NCBI GenBank assembly: GCA_000384495.1
Contig: ARQR01000010.1
Span: forward strand, 6,369 to 27,709
Direction of reading: 5' to 3'
Source of the DNA: an actinobacterium SCGC AAA015-D07
GTDB taxonomy: Bacteria > Actinomycetota > Acidimicrobiia > Actinomarinales > Actinomarinaceae
Length of the DNA: 21,341 nt
Below the pieces are notes generated by a model. That model searched no databases. It was not told where the DNA came from and saw only the letters and a program-made list of their open reading frames with translations. Shown in pieces: positions 15,270 to 21,341 of the stretch. The first letter of the stretch is position 1, and every line of letters starts with the position of its first letter. The translations under genes and the position numbers were made by a program.

Positions 15270-17639
15270 GTGGCTGTTAAGACATCCACTCGCAAAAGGG
15301 TTGATGGGCGTAAGCGGGTGTCTAAACCGAAAAATTTAATAAAAATACCTCAAACTCTAAGAGGTATTTCAGATACTTCAAAAAATATCACTAGTTCATT
15401 TTTTAAGTCTTACCAAGCTGTTGCTGTGTTTATGACAGTTTTAGGCATTCTTGTAGGATTATCTTCTTTTGGCAAAGCTGGTCCAATAGGAGAGTTTGTA
15501 AATAATTTACTTACATGGTCGTTTGGCTATGGTGTATATTTATTTCCTCTACTTTTAATTTATGGTGCTGCAATTCTTATAAGAGATAAAGACTTTATAA
15601 ATACCCAAAAAGTATTTATTGGAACGATCTGGGTACAAATATTCACTTCAGCGTTATTTCACTTTTACATACACTCTGAACCACTGTCAATAAGTGTTGG
15701 GAGTGCTGCTCTACAAAAATCCGGAGGTTTTATTTCTGCATTCATTGTTTACCCACTAAATAATTTACTTGCTGCAGAAATGACGCATGTTGTGCTTTTA
15801 TTCGGTTTGATAATTTCTGTTTTATATATGACGGATATAGAACTAAAAGATCTCATTGGTGGAGTACAGGCAATTTTTGTTTACTCATATAGGTTTATTT
15901 TTGCATTTTATAAAGCTAGGAGAGAGGCATCTAAAATAAATTTTGATCTTATTAATACTGAAACTATAACTCCATCAGAAGAAGTTGAAACTAATAATGT
16001 TGTTACATTGAAAAAGGAAAAAGTCAAAAAATCAGTTAATTCGAAGAAGCCTAAATCAAAAGAACCTTCATTGCCTAAATCGAAAAAACCAAATACAAAA
16101 TCATCCAACTATGTACTTCCACCATTGAAATTATTAAAAATGGGTACTGATGTTTCTACTTCAAAAAAACTTTTACAACAAACGGCAACAGATTTACAAA
16201 ATCTCTTAAAAGAACATGGTGTAGAAGCTGAATTAACAAAAATCGTTCCTGGACCAACTGTCACAAGATATGAGATTGAGTTATCACCTGGTGTTAAAGT
16301 ATCTAAAGTTACATCGCTTTCACACGATATTGCCTATGCATTAGCTACACCAGATGTAAGACTTTTAGCCCCAATTCCTGGAAGAAGTGCGATTGGTATT
16401 GAGATTCCAAATAGACAAAGAAGACTTGTTTCATTGGGAGATGTTCTTACCTCACCAGAGGCAAAAAAATTAGATCATCCATTAAATGTAGGACTTGGAT
16501 TAGATATTTCAGGCCAAGCTAGACTAATTAACTTATCTGAACTACCTCACGTTTTGATAGCAGGTCAAACTGGTGCAGGTAAATCTTCTTGTATAAATTC
16601 AATTGTTACTTCTCTTTTAATGAGAACTAATCCAGATGAAGTAAAAATGGTAATGGTAGATCCAAAAAGAGTAGAGTTAGGACAATACAACAATGTACCT
16701 CATTTACTTACAAAGGTAATTACAAACCCAAAGAAAGCTGTTGATGCTTTATCTTGGGCTGTATCTGAAATGGATAGAAGATATGATTTATTAGCTGATG
16801 GGCAAGTACGTGATATTAATGGATATCATGAAAAATTTGATGCTGGATTATTAGATACAGAAAAATTTGATAGATTTCCTTACATAGTTGTCTGTATTGA
16901 TGAATTGAATGATTTGATGATGGTTGCTGGTAGGGAAGTGGAGTCGGCAATTGTAAGACTTGCTCAAATGGCTAGAGCTATTGGAATACATTTAGTTGTC
17001 GCAACTCAAAGACCTTCTGTAGATGTTATAACTGGTGTAATGAAAGCAAACATTCCTTCAAGACTTGCATTTTCTGTAGCCTCAACAACAGACTCAAGAG
17101 TTATTCTTGATCAGTCTGGAGCTGAAAAATTAATTGGGCTTGGAGACATGCTAATTGTTACTGCTTCAAATCCTAGATTAGAAAGAATCCAAGGTGCTTG
17201 GGTTACTGAGGAAGAAATTAAAGATGTAGTCTCATGGGTTAAGTCACAAAAAGAAGCTGAATATAATCCTGCTGTTATTGAAGAACAAAAATCTACAACT
17301 GTTCAAAGTGAAGATGATTTAGGTGAAGATGAAGAATTAATTAAAACTGCTACAGATCTTGTTGTTAGATCACAATTAGGATCCACTTCAATGTTACAAA
17401 GAAAACTAAGAGTTGGATTTGCTAGAGCAGGCCGATTAATGGATATTCTTGAATCTCAAGGAATTGTTGGGCCATCTGAAGGTTCAAAAGCAAGAGAGGT
17501 TTTAATTACAGTTGAAGAATACGAAACAAATAATCTTTCCTCAATTGATGATGATAATGAAATTTCTGATACTGATCAGACATCTGAAGGAATAGATGAT
17601 CAAGAAGAAACAACTGACGACAGTTGGTACGAAGAGTAG
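15270..17639 (+). CDS. ftsK: DNA translocase FtsK/SpoIIIE
   Basis: 789 residues from GTG at 15270. It pumps chromosomal DNA through the division septum and acts with XerCD recombination near the terminus. The N-terminal region has about four membrane segments (roughly residues 45-190). A short charged linker rich in Lys, Ser and Pro follows (about 235-285). The motor has the FtsK alpha/beta parts with Walker A GQTGAGKS (432-439), VDPKRVELGQYNNVPHL, Walker B IVVCIDELNDLM and VATQRPSVDVITG. The C-terminal winged-helix gamma domain (SMLQRKLRVGFARAGRLMDILE) recognises polar DNA motifs. The acidic tail ends in WYEE. The first 20 residues are strongly basic. Its stop abuts the convergent phnE stop. 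Confidence 0.95.
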   Translation: MAVKTSTRKRVDGRKRVSKPKNLIKIPQTLRGISDTSKNITSSFFKSYQAVAVFMTVLGILVGLSSFGKAGPIGEFVNNLLTWSFGYGVYLFPLLLIYGAAILIRDKDFINTQKVFIGTIWVQIFTSALFHFYIHSEPLSISVGSAALQKSGGFISAFIVYPLNNLLAAEMTHVVLLFGLIISVLYMTDIELKDLIGGVQAIFVYSYRFIFAFYKARREASKINFDLINTETITPSEEVETNNVVTLKKEKVKKSVNSKKPKSKEPSLPKSKKPNTKSSNYVLPPLKLLKMGTDVSTSKKLLQQTATDLQNLLKEHGVEAELTKIVPGPTVTRYEIELSPGVKVSKVTSLSHDIAYALATPDVRLLAPIPGRSAIGIEIPNRQRRLVSLGDVLTSPEAKKLDHPLNVGLGLDISGQARLINLSELPHVLIAGQTGAGKSSCINSIVTSLLMRTNPDEVKMVMVDPKRVELGQYNNVPHLLTKVITNPKKAVDALSWAVSEMDRRYDLLADGQVRDINGYHEKFDAGLLDTEKFDRFPYIVVCIDELNDLMMVAGREVESAIVRLAQMARAIGIHLVVATQRPSVDVITGVMKANIPSRLAFSVASTTDSRVILDQSGAEKLIGLGDMLIVTASNPRLERIQGAWVTEEEIKDVVSWVKSQKEAEYNPAVIEEQKSTTVQSEDDLGEDEELIKTATDLVVRSQLGSTSMLQRKLRVGFARAGRLMDILESQGIVGPSEGSKAREVLITVEEYETNNLSSIDDDNEISDTDQTSEGIDDQEETTDDSWYEE

Positions 17640-18443
17640 TTAACTCTTTACAGTTTTACCTTTTATAATTCTATTTCTTATTGCAGCAGAAATCGTATCT
17701 GCGGTTAGTACCAATAAAATAGTACAAATTAATACCGTACCTGCTCTTGGAAAATCTCTAAATCTAAGTTGATTAATTAATTCCTGTCCAACACCACCTG
17801 CTCCTACAACACCAAGAACTGCTGATGCTCTTAAATTAATTTCAAAACGATATAGCCAATAGGATGTAATTGTTGGCATAACTTGAGGTATTACTCCAAA
17901 AGTAAGTTCATTAATTTTTGATCCCCCAGAAGCTTTTATAGACTCAAGTGGTCCTTCATCAATACCCTCTATAACTTCTGAAGAAAGTTTTCCTAAAGTT
18001 CCTATTGAATGAATACCTACAGCAAGTGTTCCTGTTAACGGGCCAAGTCCAGTTATCGGCAAGAAAACAAAAGCTAATATCAATTCTGGAAAAGCTCTTA
18101 TACCATTAAGTATTTGTTTAATTACCCTGTTAACAGATCCAATTGTTATATTATTTGCTGCTAAAAAGGATATGGGAAAACTAAATATTGCTCCAATGAC
18201 TGTTCCTGCCCATGCAATAAATAAAGATTCAAAAACTTTTGGAATTATTCTATCAAATGCTTCTGAGCTTAAATCCAAAGGAAACATAGCACCGACCAAA
18301 GTTGCTATTTGTGCAGGAGCATTAAGTATTCTATCTAGAGTTATTTCTAAACCTGATGCAGACCAAATCGCAGAAACGACAATCAAACTAGTTAATGAAT
18401 ACTTAAATATTCTTTGATTTAATGGTTGCTTTGGAATTTTCAC
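17640..18443 (-). CDS. phnE: Phosphonate-type ABC transporter permease (second PhnE)
   Basis: 267 residues from GTG at 18443, which overlaps the upstream stop as GTGA; TTG at 18464 is an upstream alternative adding seven residues. About six membrane segments. Seen: ESLFIAWAGTVIGAIFSFP early, GIRAFPELILAFVFLP, then GSKINELTFGVIPQVMP and the permease EAA-type loop region, then VGAGGVGQELINQLRFRDF. These match PhnE. The two consecutive permeases form a heterodimeric channel with PhnC as the ATPase. It is last in the operon and abuts the end of ftsK. Confidence 0.9.
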   Translation of the reverse strand: MKIPKQPLNQRIFKYSLTSLIVVSAIWSASGLEITLDRILNAPAQIATLVGAMFPLDLSSEAFDRIIPKVFESLFIAWAGTVIGAIFSFPISFLAANNITIGSVNRVIKQILNGIRAFPELILAFVFLPITGLGPLTGTLAVGIHSIGTLGKLSSEVIEGIDEGPLESIKASGGSKINELTFGVIPQVMPTITSYWLYRFEINLRASAVLGVVGAGGVGQELINQLRFRDFPRAGTVLICTILLVLTADTISAAIRNRIIKGKTVKS

Positions 18444-19222
18444 AATATTTTTCTTCTTAACCAAACACTAAATTGTTCTATCAATATGACAACAATAAGG
18501 ATGAGAACAATTATGGGTGAGATTCTATCAAATCTAAGAAAAATTCTTTGTGTTTCAATTATTCTTCCAACACCACCAGCACCAACTAATCCAAGAATTA
18601 CGCTTGCTCTAATACATAATTCAAATATATATAGAAAATATGCAGTAAAGTTGGGCAATACTTGAGGCAAAGCAGATGTAAAGACAGATTGGTTATGTGA
18701 TGCACCAGTTGCTTTTGCGGCTTCCATGGGACCGGGATCAATGCTATCTATTGTTTCGGATAATAATTTACCCATTATTGCAAGCGAAAACATTAATAAT
18801 GCAAGTACACCAGCAAATGGGCCAATGCCTACAGCAACAGTAAAAATCATAGCCCAGAATAAATCAGGAATTGTTCTCACTAGATTTAAAAATGACTTGT
18901 ATATGAAATAAGAATATGTATTTAGATTTGTAGCTCTTGATGCATAAAAAGATAACGGTAAAGCAATTGCACAGCCTACAATACTTGCCAAAATAGCAAT
19001 TTGTATAGTTTCTACCAATGCTTCTGATGAATTTTCCCAAGCCCATGCCCATTTTGGATCAAATAGTGGATCAGTGACTAGATGTCTATTAGATAAGTTA
19101 TTTTTAAAATCTTCAAAATTAAAACCTATCTGAAGAAATGAAAATATAGAAAATAGTATTCCAGTCGGTATTCCTATTAAAACTAATAATGAAGGATTTG
19201 GCTTCTTGGGATAATTAATCAT
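18440..19222 (-). CDS. phnE: Phosphonate-type ABC transporter permease (first PhnE)
   Basis: 260 residues. Seen: a signal-anchor-like first helix, then a long periplasmic loop with DPLFDPKWAWAWENS. Next are ETIQIAILASIVGCAIALPLSF, RTIPDLFWAMIFTVAVGIGPFAG, ETIDSIDPGPMEAAKATGAS (the EAA-type contact with the ATPase) and VGAGGVGRIIETQ. Family: PhnE, the inner-membrane channel for phosphonate, phosphite or related anions. It overlaps phnC by eight bases and the second phnE by four, so all three are one translational unit. Confidence 0.9.
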   Translation of the reverse strand: MINYPKKPNPSLLVLIGIPTGILFSIFSFLQIGFNFEDFKNNLSNRHLVTDPLFDPKWAWAWENSSEALVETIQIAILASIVGCAIALPLSFYASRATNLNTYSYFIYKSFLNLVRTIPDLFWAMIFTVAVGIGPFAGVLALLMFSLAIMGKLLSETIDSIDPGPMEAAKATGASHNQSVFTSALPQVLPNFTAYFLYIFELCIRASVILGLVGAGGVGRIIETQRIFLRFDRISPIIVLILIVVILIEQFSVWLRRKIL

Positions 19223-19982
19223 TACCTATTAAATCTGATTGCTTGATTGATCTTCCATAAATATTCTCAAAGTCTTCATCTGAAACGTCGTCAACTTTGC
19301 CATCATAAACTAATTCACCATCACGTAAACCAATTAGTCTGTCTCCAAATTCTTTTGCTAAATCAAGAAAATGTAAATTAACAATTGTTGTAATTCCAAG
19401 CTCTTTATTTATTTTTTTAAGATAACTCATTACAACTCTTGATGTGATTGGATCAAGTGAAGCAACAGGTTCATCTGCAAGCATAACTTTTGGTTTTTGA
19501 GACAAAGCCCTCGCAATCCCTACTCTCTGTTGTTGTCCACCGGAGAGATTAGAAGCTCTAACATATGCTTTTTCAAGTATCTCAACTTGATTTAATGCTT
19601 CAAATGCCATTTGTTTTTGATCTTTTGGCCATAATCCAAAAATTGACCTTATAGTGGAGACATTACTTAATCTACCTGTTAATACATTTTTTAAAACCGT
19701 TGATCTATTTACTAGATTAAAAGTTTGAAAAATCATACCAATTTCTGATCTAATTTGTTTTAGTTGCTTTTTATTTGCATTAGTTATATCTTTGTTGTCT
19801 AAAAAAACAACACCATTGCTAGGTTTGACTAAATTATTGATTGTTCGAAGTAGTGTTGATTTACCTGCTCCAGATAAGCCGACAATAATTAAAAAATCGC
19901 CTTCATTTATTTCTAGATCTAAATTTTTTAGCGCTTCTACACCACCTGGATAGGTGACACTTACATTTTCGAATTTAATCAT
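19215..19982 (-). CDS. phnC: Phosphonate-type ABC transporter ATP-binding protein
   Basis: 255 residues from ATG at 19982. An upstream in-frame ATG at 20012 lies inside the intercistronic hairpin and would add ten residues unlike the family, so it was not used. Seen: N-terminal MIKFENVSVTYPGG, Walker A GLSGAGKS, Q-loop IGMIFQTFNLVNR, then PhnC-typical LKNVLTGRLS. The signature is LSGGQQQRVGIARAL, Walker B is VMLADEPVASLDP, and the switch His is in NLHFLD. It energises uptake through the two downstream permeases. No C-P lyase or phosphonatase genes are present, so the imported compound is unknown (phosphonate, phosphite or similar). Confidence 0.93.
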   Translation of the reverse strand: MIKFENVSVTYPGGVEALKNLDLEINEGDFLIIVGLSGAGKSTLLRTINNLVKPSNGVVFLDNKDITNANKKQLKQIRSEIGMIFQTFNLVNRSTVLKNVLTGRLSNVSTIRSIFGLWPKDQKQMAFEALNQVEILEKAYVRASNLSGGQQQRVGIARALSQKPKVMLADEPVASLDPITSRVVMSYLKKINKELGITTIVNLHFLDLAKEFGDRLIGLRDGELVYDGKVDDVSDEDFENIYGRSIKQSDLIGND

Positions 19983-19984
19983 AT

Positions 19985-20023
19985 AAAAAATTTTAACCGG
20001 GCTGAAGAACAACCCGGTTAAAA
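19985..20023 (-). terminator. Strong intercistronic hairpin plus T-tract between phnD fragment and phnC
   Basis: TTTTAACCGGG (19991-20001) and CCCGGTTAAAA (20013-20023) are perfect 11-bp reverse complements around an 11-base loop. On the minus strand the stem is followed by a T-tract (TTTTTT) running into the phnC start. This is the form of an intrinsic terminator. Between a binding-protein gene and its transporter genes it probably lets only some transcripts through, giving excess PhnD over PhnC/PhnE (inference), and may protect the phnD message 3' end. Confidence 0.75.
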
Positions 20024-20030
20024 CTAAGAT

Positions 20031-20345
20031 TTAATCGTCGTATAGACCGAATTCTTCCGCTGCTTCTCTCACAACGTCGAATTCAGAGTTAACTGCTGGC
20101 ACTAAATCTGTCCAACCATAAATTTCATCCATTATGGCTAAACCTTCATCAGTGGCAATATATGCAGATAATATGTCATAAATTTGTTGTTTAATGTCTT
20201 CAGGTAGATCTGTTCTAACTGCTATGACATCATTAGGTATTTCTTCTGTAATAGCAAAAGCAATTACCTTTTCACCAACATCTGCATTTGTTTTTCTTAG
20301 AGTTCTTCTTGCATCATCAATTGAAGAACTTGTATATGAAGATGC
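20031..20345 (-). pseudogene. phnD: phnD 3' fragment (C-terminal ~105 codons of a phosphonate-binding protein)
   Basis: Reading the minus strand to TAA at 20033-20031 gives an open frame with SSIDDARRTLRKT, then EKVIAFAITEEIPNDVIAVR, LPEDIKQQIYDIL, and EFDVVREAAEEFGLYDD at the end. The IPND motif and the terminal pattern are characteristic of the last third of PhnD-type periplasmic binding proteins. The open frame has no plausible N-terminal two-thirds: upstream of about 20345 the DNA instead encodes a thioredoxin-like protein on the other strand. The position directly before phnC is right for an original phnD. Either a real rearrangement or an assembly/amplification chimera cut the gene. Confidence 0.8.
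20311..20345. repeat. Short imperfect inverted repeat at the strand-switch junction
   Basis: GCATCATC (20311-20318) and GAAGATGC (20338-20345) pair at seven of eight positions, and TCAATTGA (20317-20324) is a palindrome between them. Coding sense changes from minus (phnD) to plus (thioredoxin-like) within or just after this stretch. Short inverted repeats are typical at inversion ends and at inverted chimeras from multiple-displacement amplification. Confidence 0.4.
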
Positions 20346-20682
20346 AAATGGAAATTTAGTAAATGAAGACCTGACTAATAAGAAAACACTTGTTGTTTTC
20401 TGGGCTGATTATTGAGGGATTTGTAGAGAGGAGTTGCCTCTCTTAGAAGCTAATCTAGCAGCAGTTAGCCAAAACTATGATGTAATCGCATTGGCACATA
20501 GTGATGTCGATTCCACTATGACTTGGGTATCAGAAAATTTAAAAGGTGAAATCACAATTGGGTTTTCTACATCTGATATGAGAGATAATTTAAAAATTAT
20601 TGGTCAACCAATTTCTTTAATTATTGATACAGATGGCAATATTCTTTCACGAGAATATGGATACGTTCCAAACGACTTATAA
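20329..20682 (+). CDS. TlpA/thioredoxin-like protein, 5'-truncated, probable selenocysteine at in-frame TGA
   Basis: About 117 codons remain; the start codon and N-terminus are missing because the frame begins at the junction with the phnD fragment. Seen in one frame: LVYEDANGNLV (the TlpA 'DxxG' strand), LVVFWADY, then TGA at 20413-20415, then GICREELPLLE. The cis-proline stretch GQPISLIIDTDGNIL follows, and the protein ends at TAA 20682. In TlpA/ResA proteins the motif is FWAxWCxxCxxExP, so the TGA sits exactly at the first active-site Cys. A hairpin fitting a bacterial SECIS follows at 20425-20443. A UxxC selenoprotein reductase is therefore likely; a Cys-to-stop mutation in a dying fragment is the alternative. 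The export signal, if any, would be in the missing part. Confidence 0.65.
20425..20443 (+). promoter_or_regulatory. Candidate bacterial SECIS hairpin after the in-frame TGA
   Basis: AGAGAGG (20425-20431) pairs perfectly with CCTCTCT (20437-20443) around the 5-base loop AGTTG. The loop begins 16 bases after the TGA and has G at its second position. Both features agree with published descriptions of bacterial SECIS elements: a short distance to the apical loop and a G among the first two loop bases. The arms also encode the conserved CREELPL stretch, so the pairing could in part be a by-product of codon choice. Confidence 0.55.
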
Positions 20683-20717
20683 ATTTACAAAATTTTAACT
20701 TAATACTCAAGCAGTTT

Positions 20718-20736
20718 CTGTCATAAATTGTATGAT
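20718..20736 (+). promoter_or_regulatory. Promoter region of plus-strand phnD, with Pho-box-like half site
   Basis: CTGTCATAAAT (20718-20728) equals one half-repeat of the enterobacterial Pho box, but the second half is poorly matched. TCATA (20721-20725) and TATGA (20731-20735) form an inverted repeat. TATGAT (20731-20736) can serve as a -10 box, giving a leader of about 20 bases. Phosphate control would fit a phosphonate-binding protein but is not proven. Confidence 0.35.
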
Positions 20737-20752
20737 AAGAGTGTAATCAAGC

Positions 20753-20758
20753 GGAGGA
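20753..20758 (+). promoter_or_regulatory. Strong Shine-Dalgarno sequence for plus-strand phnD
   Basis: GGAGGA ends four bases before GTG at 20763. It is the best ribosome binding site in the window, contrasting with the several leaderless genes, and fits a highly expressed binding protein. It also fixes GTG 20763 as the start. Confidence 0.65.
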
Positions 20759-20762
20759 AATT

Positions 20763-21341
20763 GTGAAAAAAACAATTTTAATTCTTTTATGTCTCTCTCT
20801 TGTGTTTGCTGCTTGCGGTACTGCAGAAGAAGAAACAGTAGAAGAACCTGCAGTTGTTGAAGAAACAGAAAGCCTAGATGCACCAGCTACTACTACAGCT
20901 GAAGTGCTAGATAAAATTGTTTTCGGTTTTGTGCCAAGTGCAGAGCAAGCAGAACTTTTAGACAATATTCAACCGATGATGAAAGTATTATCAGAGGGAT
21001 TAGGAATTGAAGTTGAAGGTTTTGTTACTAGTGACTATTCGGGATTATTAGTTGCAATGGGATCTGGTCAAGCAGATGTTGGAGCATTTGCCACATTGGG
21101 TTACGTTACAGCTATGAATGCATTCCCGACAAGATTTGAGGCTATTGCCAAATCTGTAAGATTCGGTTCTGGATCATACCATGGTACGTTCTGGACAACA
21201 GATGCAAGTATTTGCGAAACCACACCAGTGATAGGTGCTTTTGAAAACATCGATGGAGTTGCAACTTTAGTTGAAGGTTCAACAACAGCTCCACCTGCTG
21301 TTAAAGCGTTACAAGTTGGATGGGGTTTTGGAGATGACGGA
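20763..21341 (+). CDS. phnD: Phosphonate-type periplasmic binding lipoprotein (3' end outside window)
   Basis: 193 codons from GTG at 20763 run open to the window end. Seen: a lipoprotein signal peptide (MKK, hydrophobic stretch, VFAAC with the lipid-attachment Cys near residue 18), then an acidic/Thr linker (about 20-46) rich in Glu, Val and Thr. The binding domain follows: IVFGFVPSAEQAELL, SDYSGLLVAMGSGQADVGAFATLGYV, then KSVRFGSGSYHGTFWTTDASIC. This is the PhnD N-terminal lobe. The protein would be tethered outside the membrane and deliver phosphonate-like anions to PhnC/PhnE. It faces away from phnC-phnE-phnE, and the minus-strand phnD fragment is its likely missing or duplicated C-terminal part. 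The visible residues do not overlap that fragment. Confidence 0.9.
   Translation, partial: MKKTILILLCLSLVFAACGTAEEETVEEPAVVEETESLDAPATTTAEVLDKIVFGFVPSAEQAELLDNIQPMMKVLSEGLGIEVEGFVTSDYSGLLVAMGSGQADVGAFATLGYVTAMNAFPTRFEAIAKSVRFGSGSYHGTFWTTDASICETTPVIGAFENIDGVATLVEGSTTAPPAVKALQVGWGFGDDG

Noticed and set aside
19983..20012. Upstream ATG at 20012 as the phnC start
   Set aside because: It lies in the loop of the terminator-like hairpin, and the ten added residues do not resemble PhnC; ATG at 19982 begins the family-like sequence.
20194..20415. Plus-strand ORF of 73 codons starting at 20194
   Set aside because: Its first ~45 codons are the antisense of the phnD fragment; only the part from about 20329 belongs to the thioredoxin-like frame. 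It is a product of the junction, not a gene with that start.
20413..20415. Reassignment of TGA to tryptophan or glycine
   Set aside because: Other clear genes in the window end in TGA (for example dapB, the alkylsulfatase-like gene, the VWA gene and the first phnE), and a Trp or Gly would not restore the redox motif.
20747..20965. Minus-strand ORF of 72 codons opposite phnD
   Set aside because: It is a shadow of the signal peptide and acidic linker of phnD, low-complexity serine-rich, with no start context.
1..21341. CRISPR arrays, tRNA or rRNA genes, insertion sequences
   Set aside because: No regularly spaced repeats, cloverleaf-like segments with tRNA consensus ends, rRNA-like stretches or transposase motifs were recognised on reading the sequence.

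Overview
The window looks like chromosome from a streamlined, low-G+C marine actinobacterium. Coding strands are AT-rich, roughly one-third G+C by eye. Genes overlap or abut, and several start codons sit 6-7 bases after a -10 box, a leaderless arrangement common in actinobacteria. The gene content fits: a TIGR03084/mycothiol-dependent-isomerase-like protein, a deazaflavin (F420)-dependent nitroreductase-family protein, and dapB-dapA-ftsK. A Candidatus Actinomarina-type organism is my best guess. It is an inference, because no rRNA or marker phylogeny is possible here.

Layout. 1-598 (-): 5' part of a haloalkane dehalogenase-like alpha/beta hydrolase. 678-3074 (+): a tight cluster of DUF1214 protein, DUF1254 protein and an alkylsulfatase-like metallo-beta-lactamase enzyme. 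3075-4914: divergent umuD (-) and umuC (+), with an 18-bp near-palindrome between them. 4911-6140 (-): MFS exporter. 6192-6923 (+): short-chain dehydrogenase. 6920-8316 (-): SbtA-type bicarbonate transporter followed by a DUF296/PPC protein. 8369-9874 (-): TIGR03084-like protein, then a BtpA-family protein. 9966-10628 (+): small membrane/coiled-coil protein, then the F420-type nitroreductase. 10618-13556 (-): CobT-like VWA protein carrying HExxH, then a CobS/MoxR-like AAA+ protein with altered Walker motifs. 13598-17639 (+): dapB, dapA, ftsK. 17640-19982 (-): phnC-phnE-phnE phosphonate-type ABC transporter.

The right end is the most unusual part. A phnD fragment (C-terminal ~105 codons, minus strand) precedes phnC as expected. 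At about 20330-20350 the sequence switches to a plus-strand TlpA/thioredoxin-like gene lacking its 5' end, and then to a second phnD (5' end, plus strand) cut by the window edge. This is what an inversion, an inverted duplication or an inverted amplification/assembly chimera would produce.

The thioredoxin-like gene has an in-frame TGA exactly where the first Cys of the CxxC motif belongs. The TGA is followed by a perfect 7-bp hairpin whose geometry fits a bacterial SECIS element, so a selenocysteine (UxxC) redox protein is a serious possibility. TGA is an ordinary stop for several other genes here, so a genetic-code change is unlikely.

Most of the window is housekeeping or metabolic: lysine/cell-wall precursor synthesis, chromosome segregation, inorganic carbon uptake, organophosphorus uptake and error-prone repair. 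I saw no tRNA, rRNA, CRISPR array or insertion sequence, and no gene-free stretch over 300 bases.
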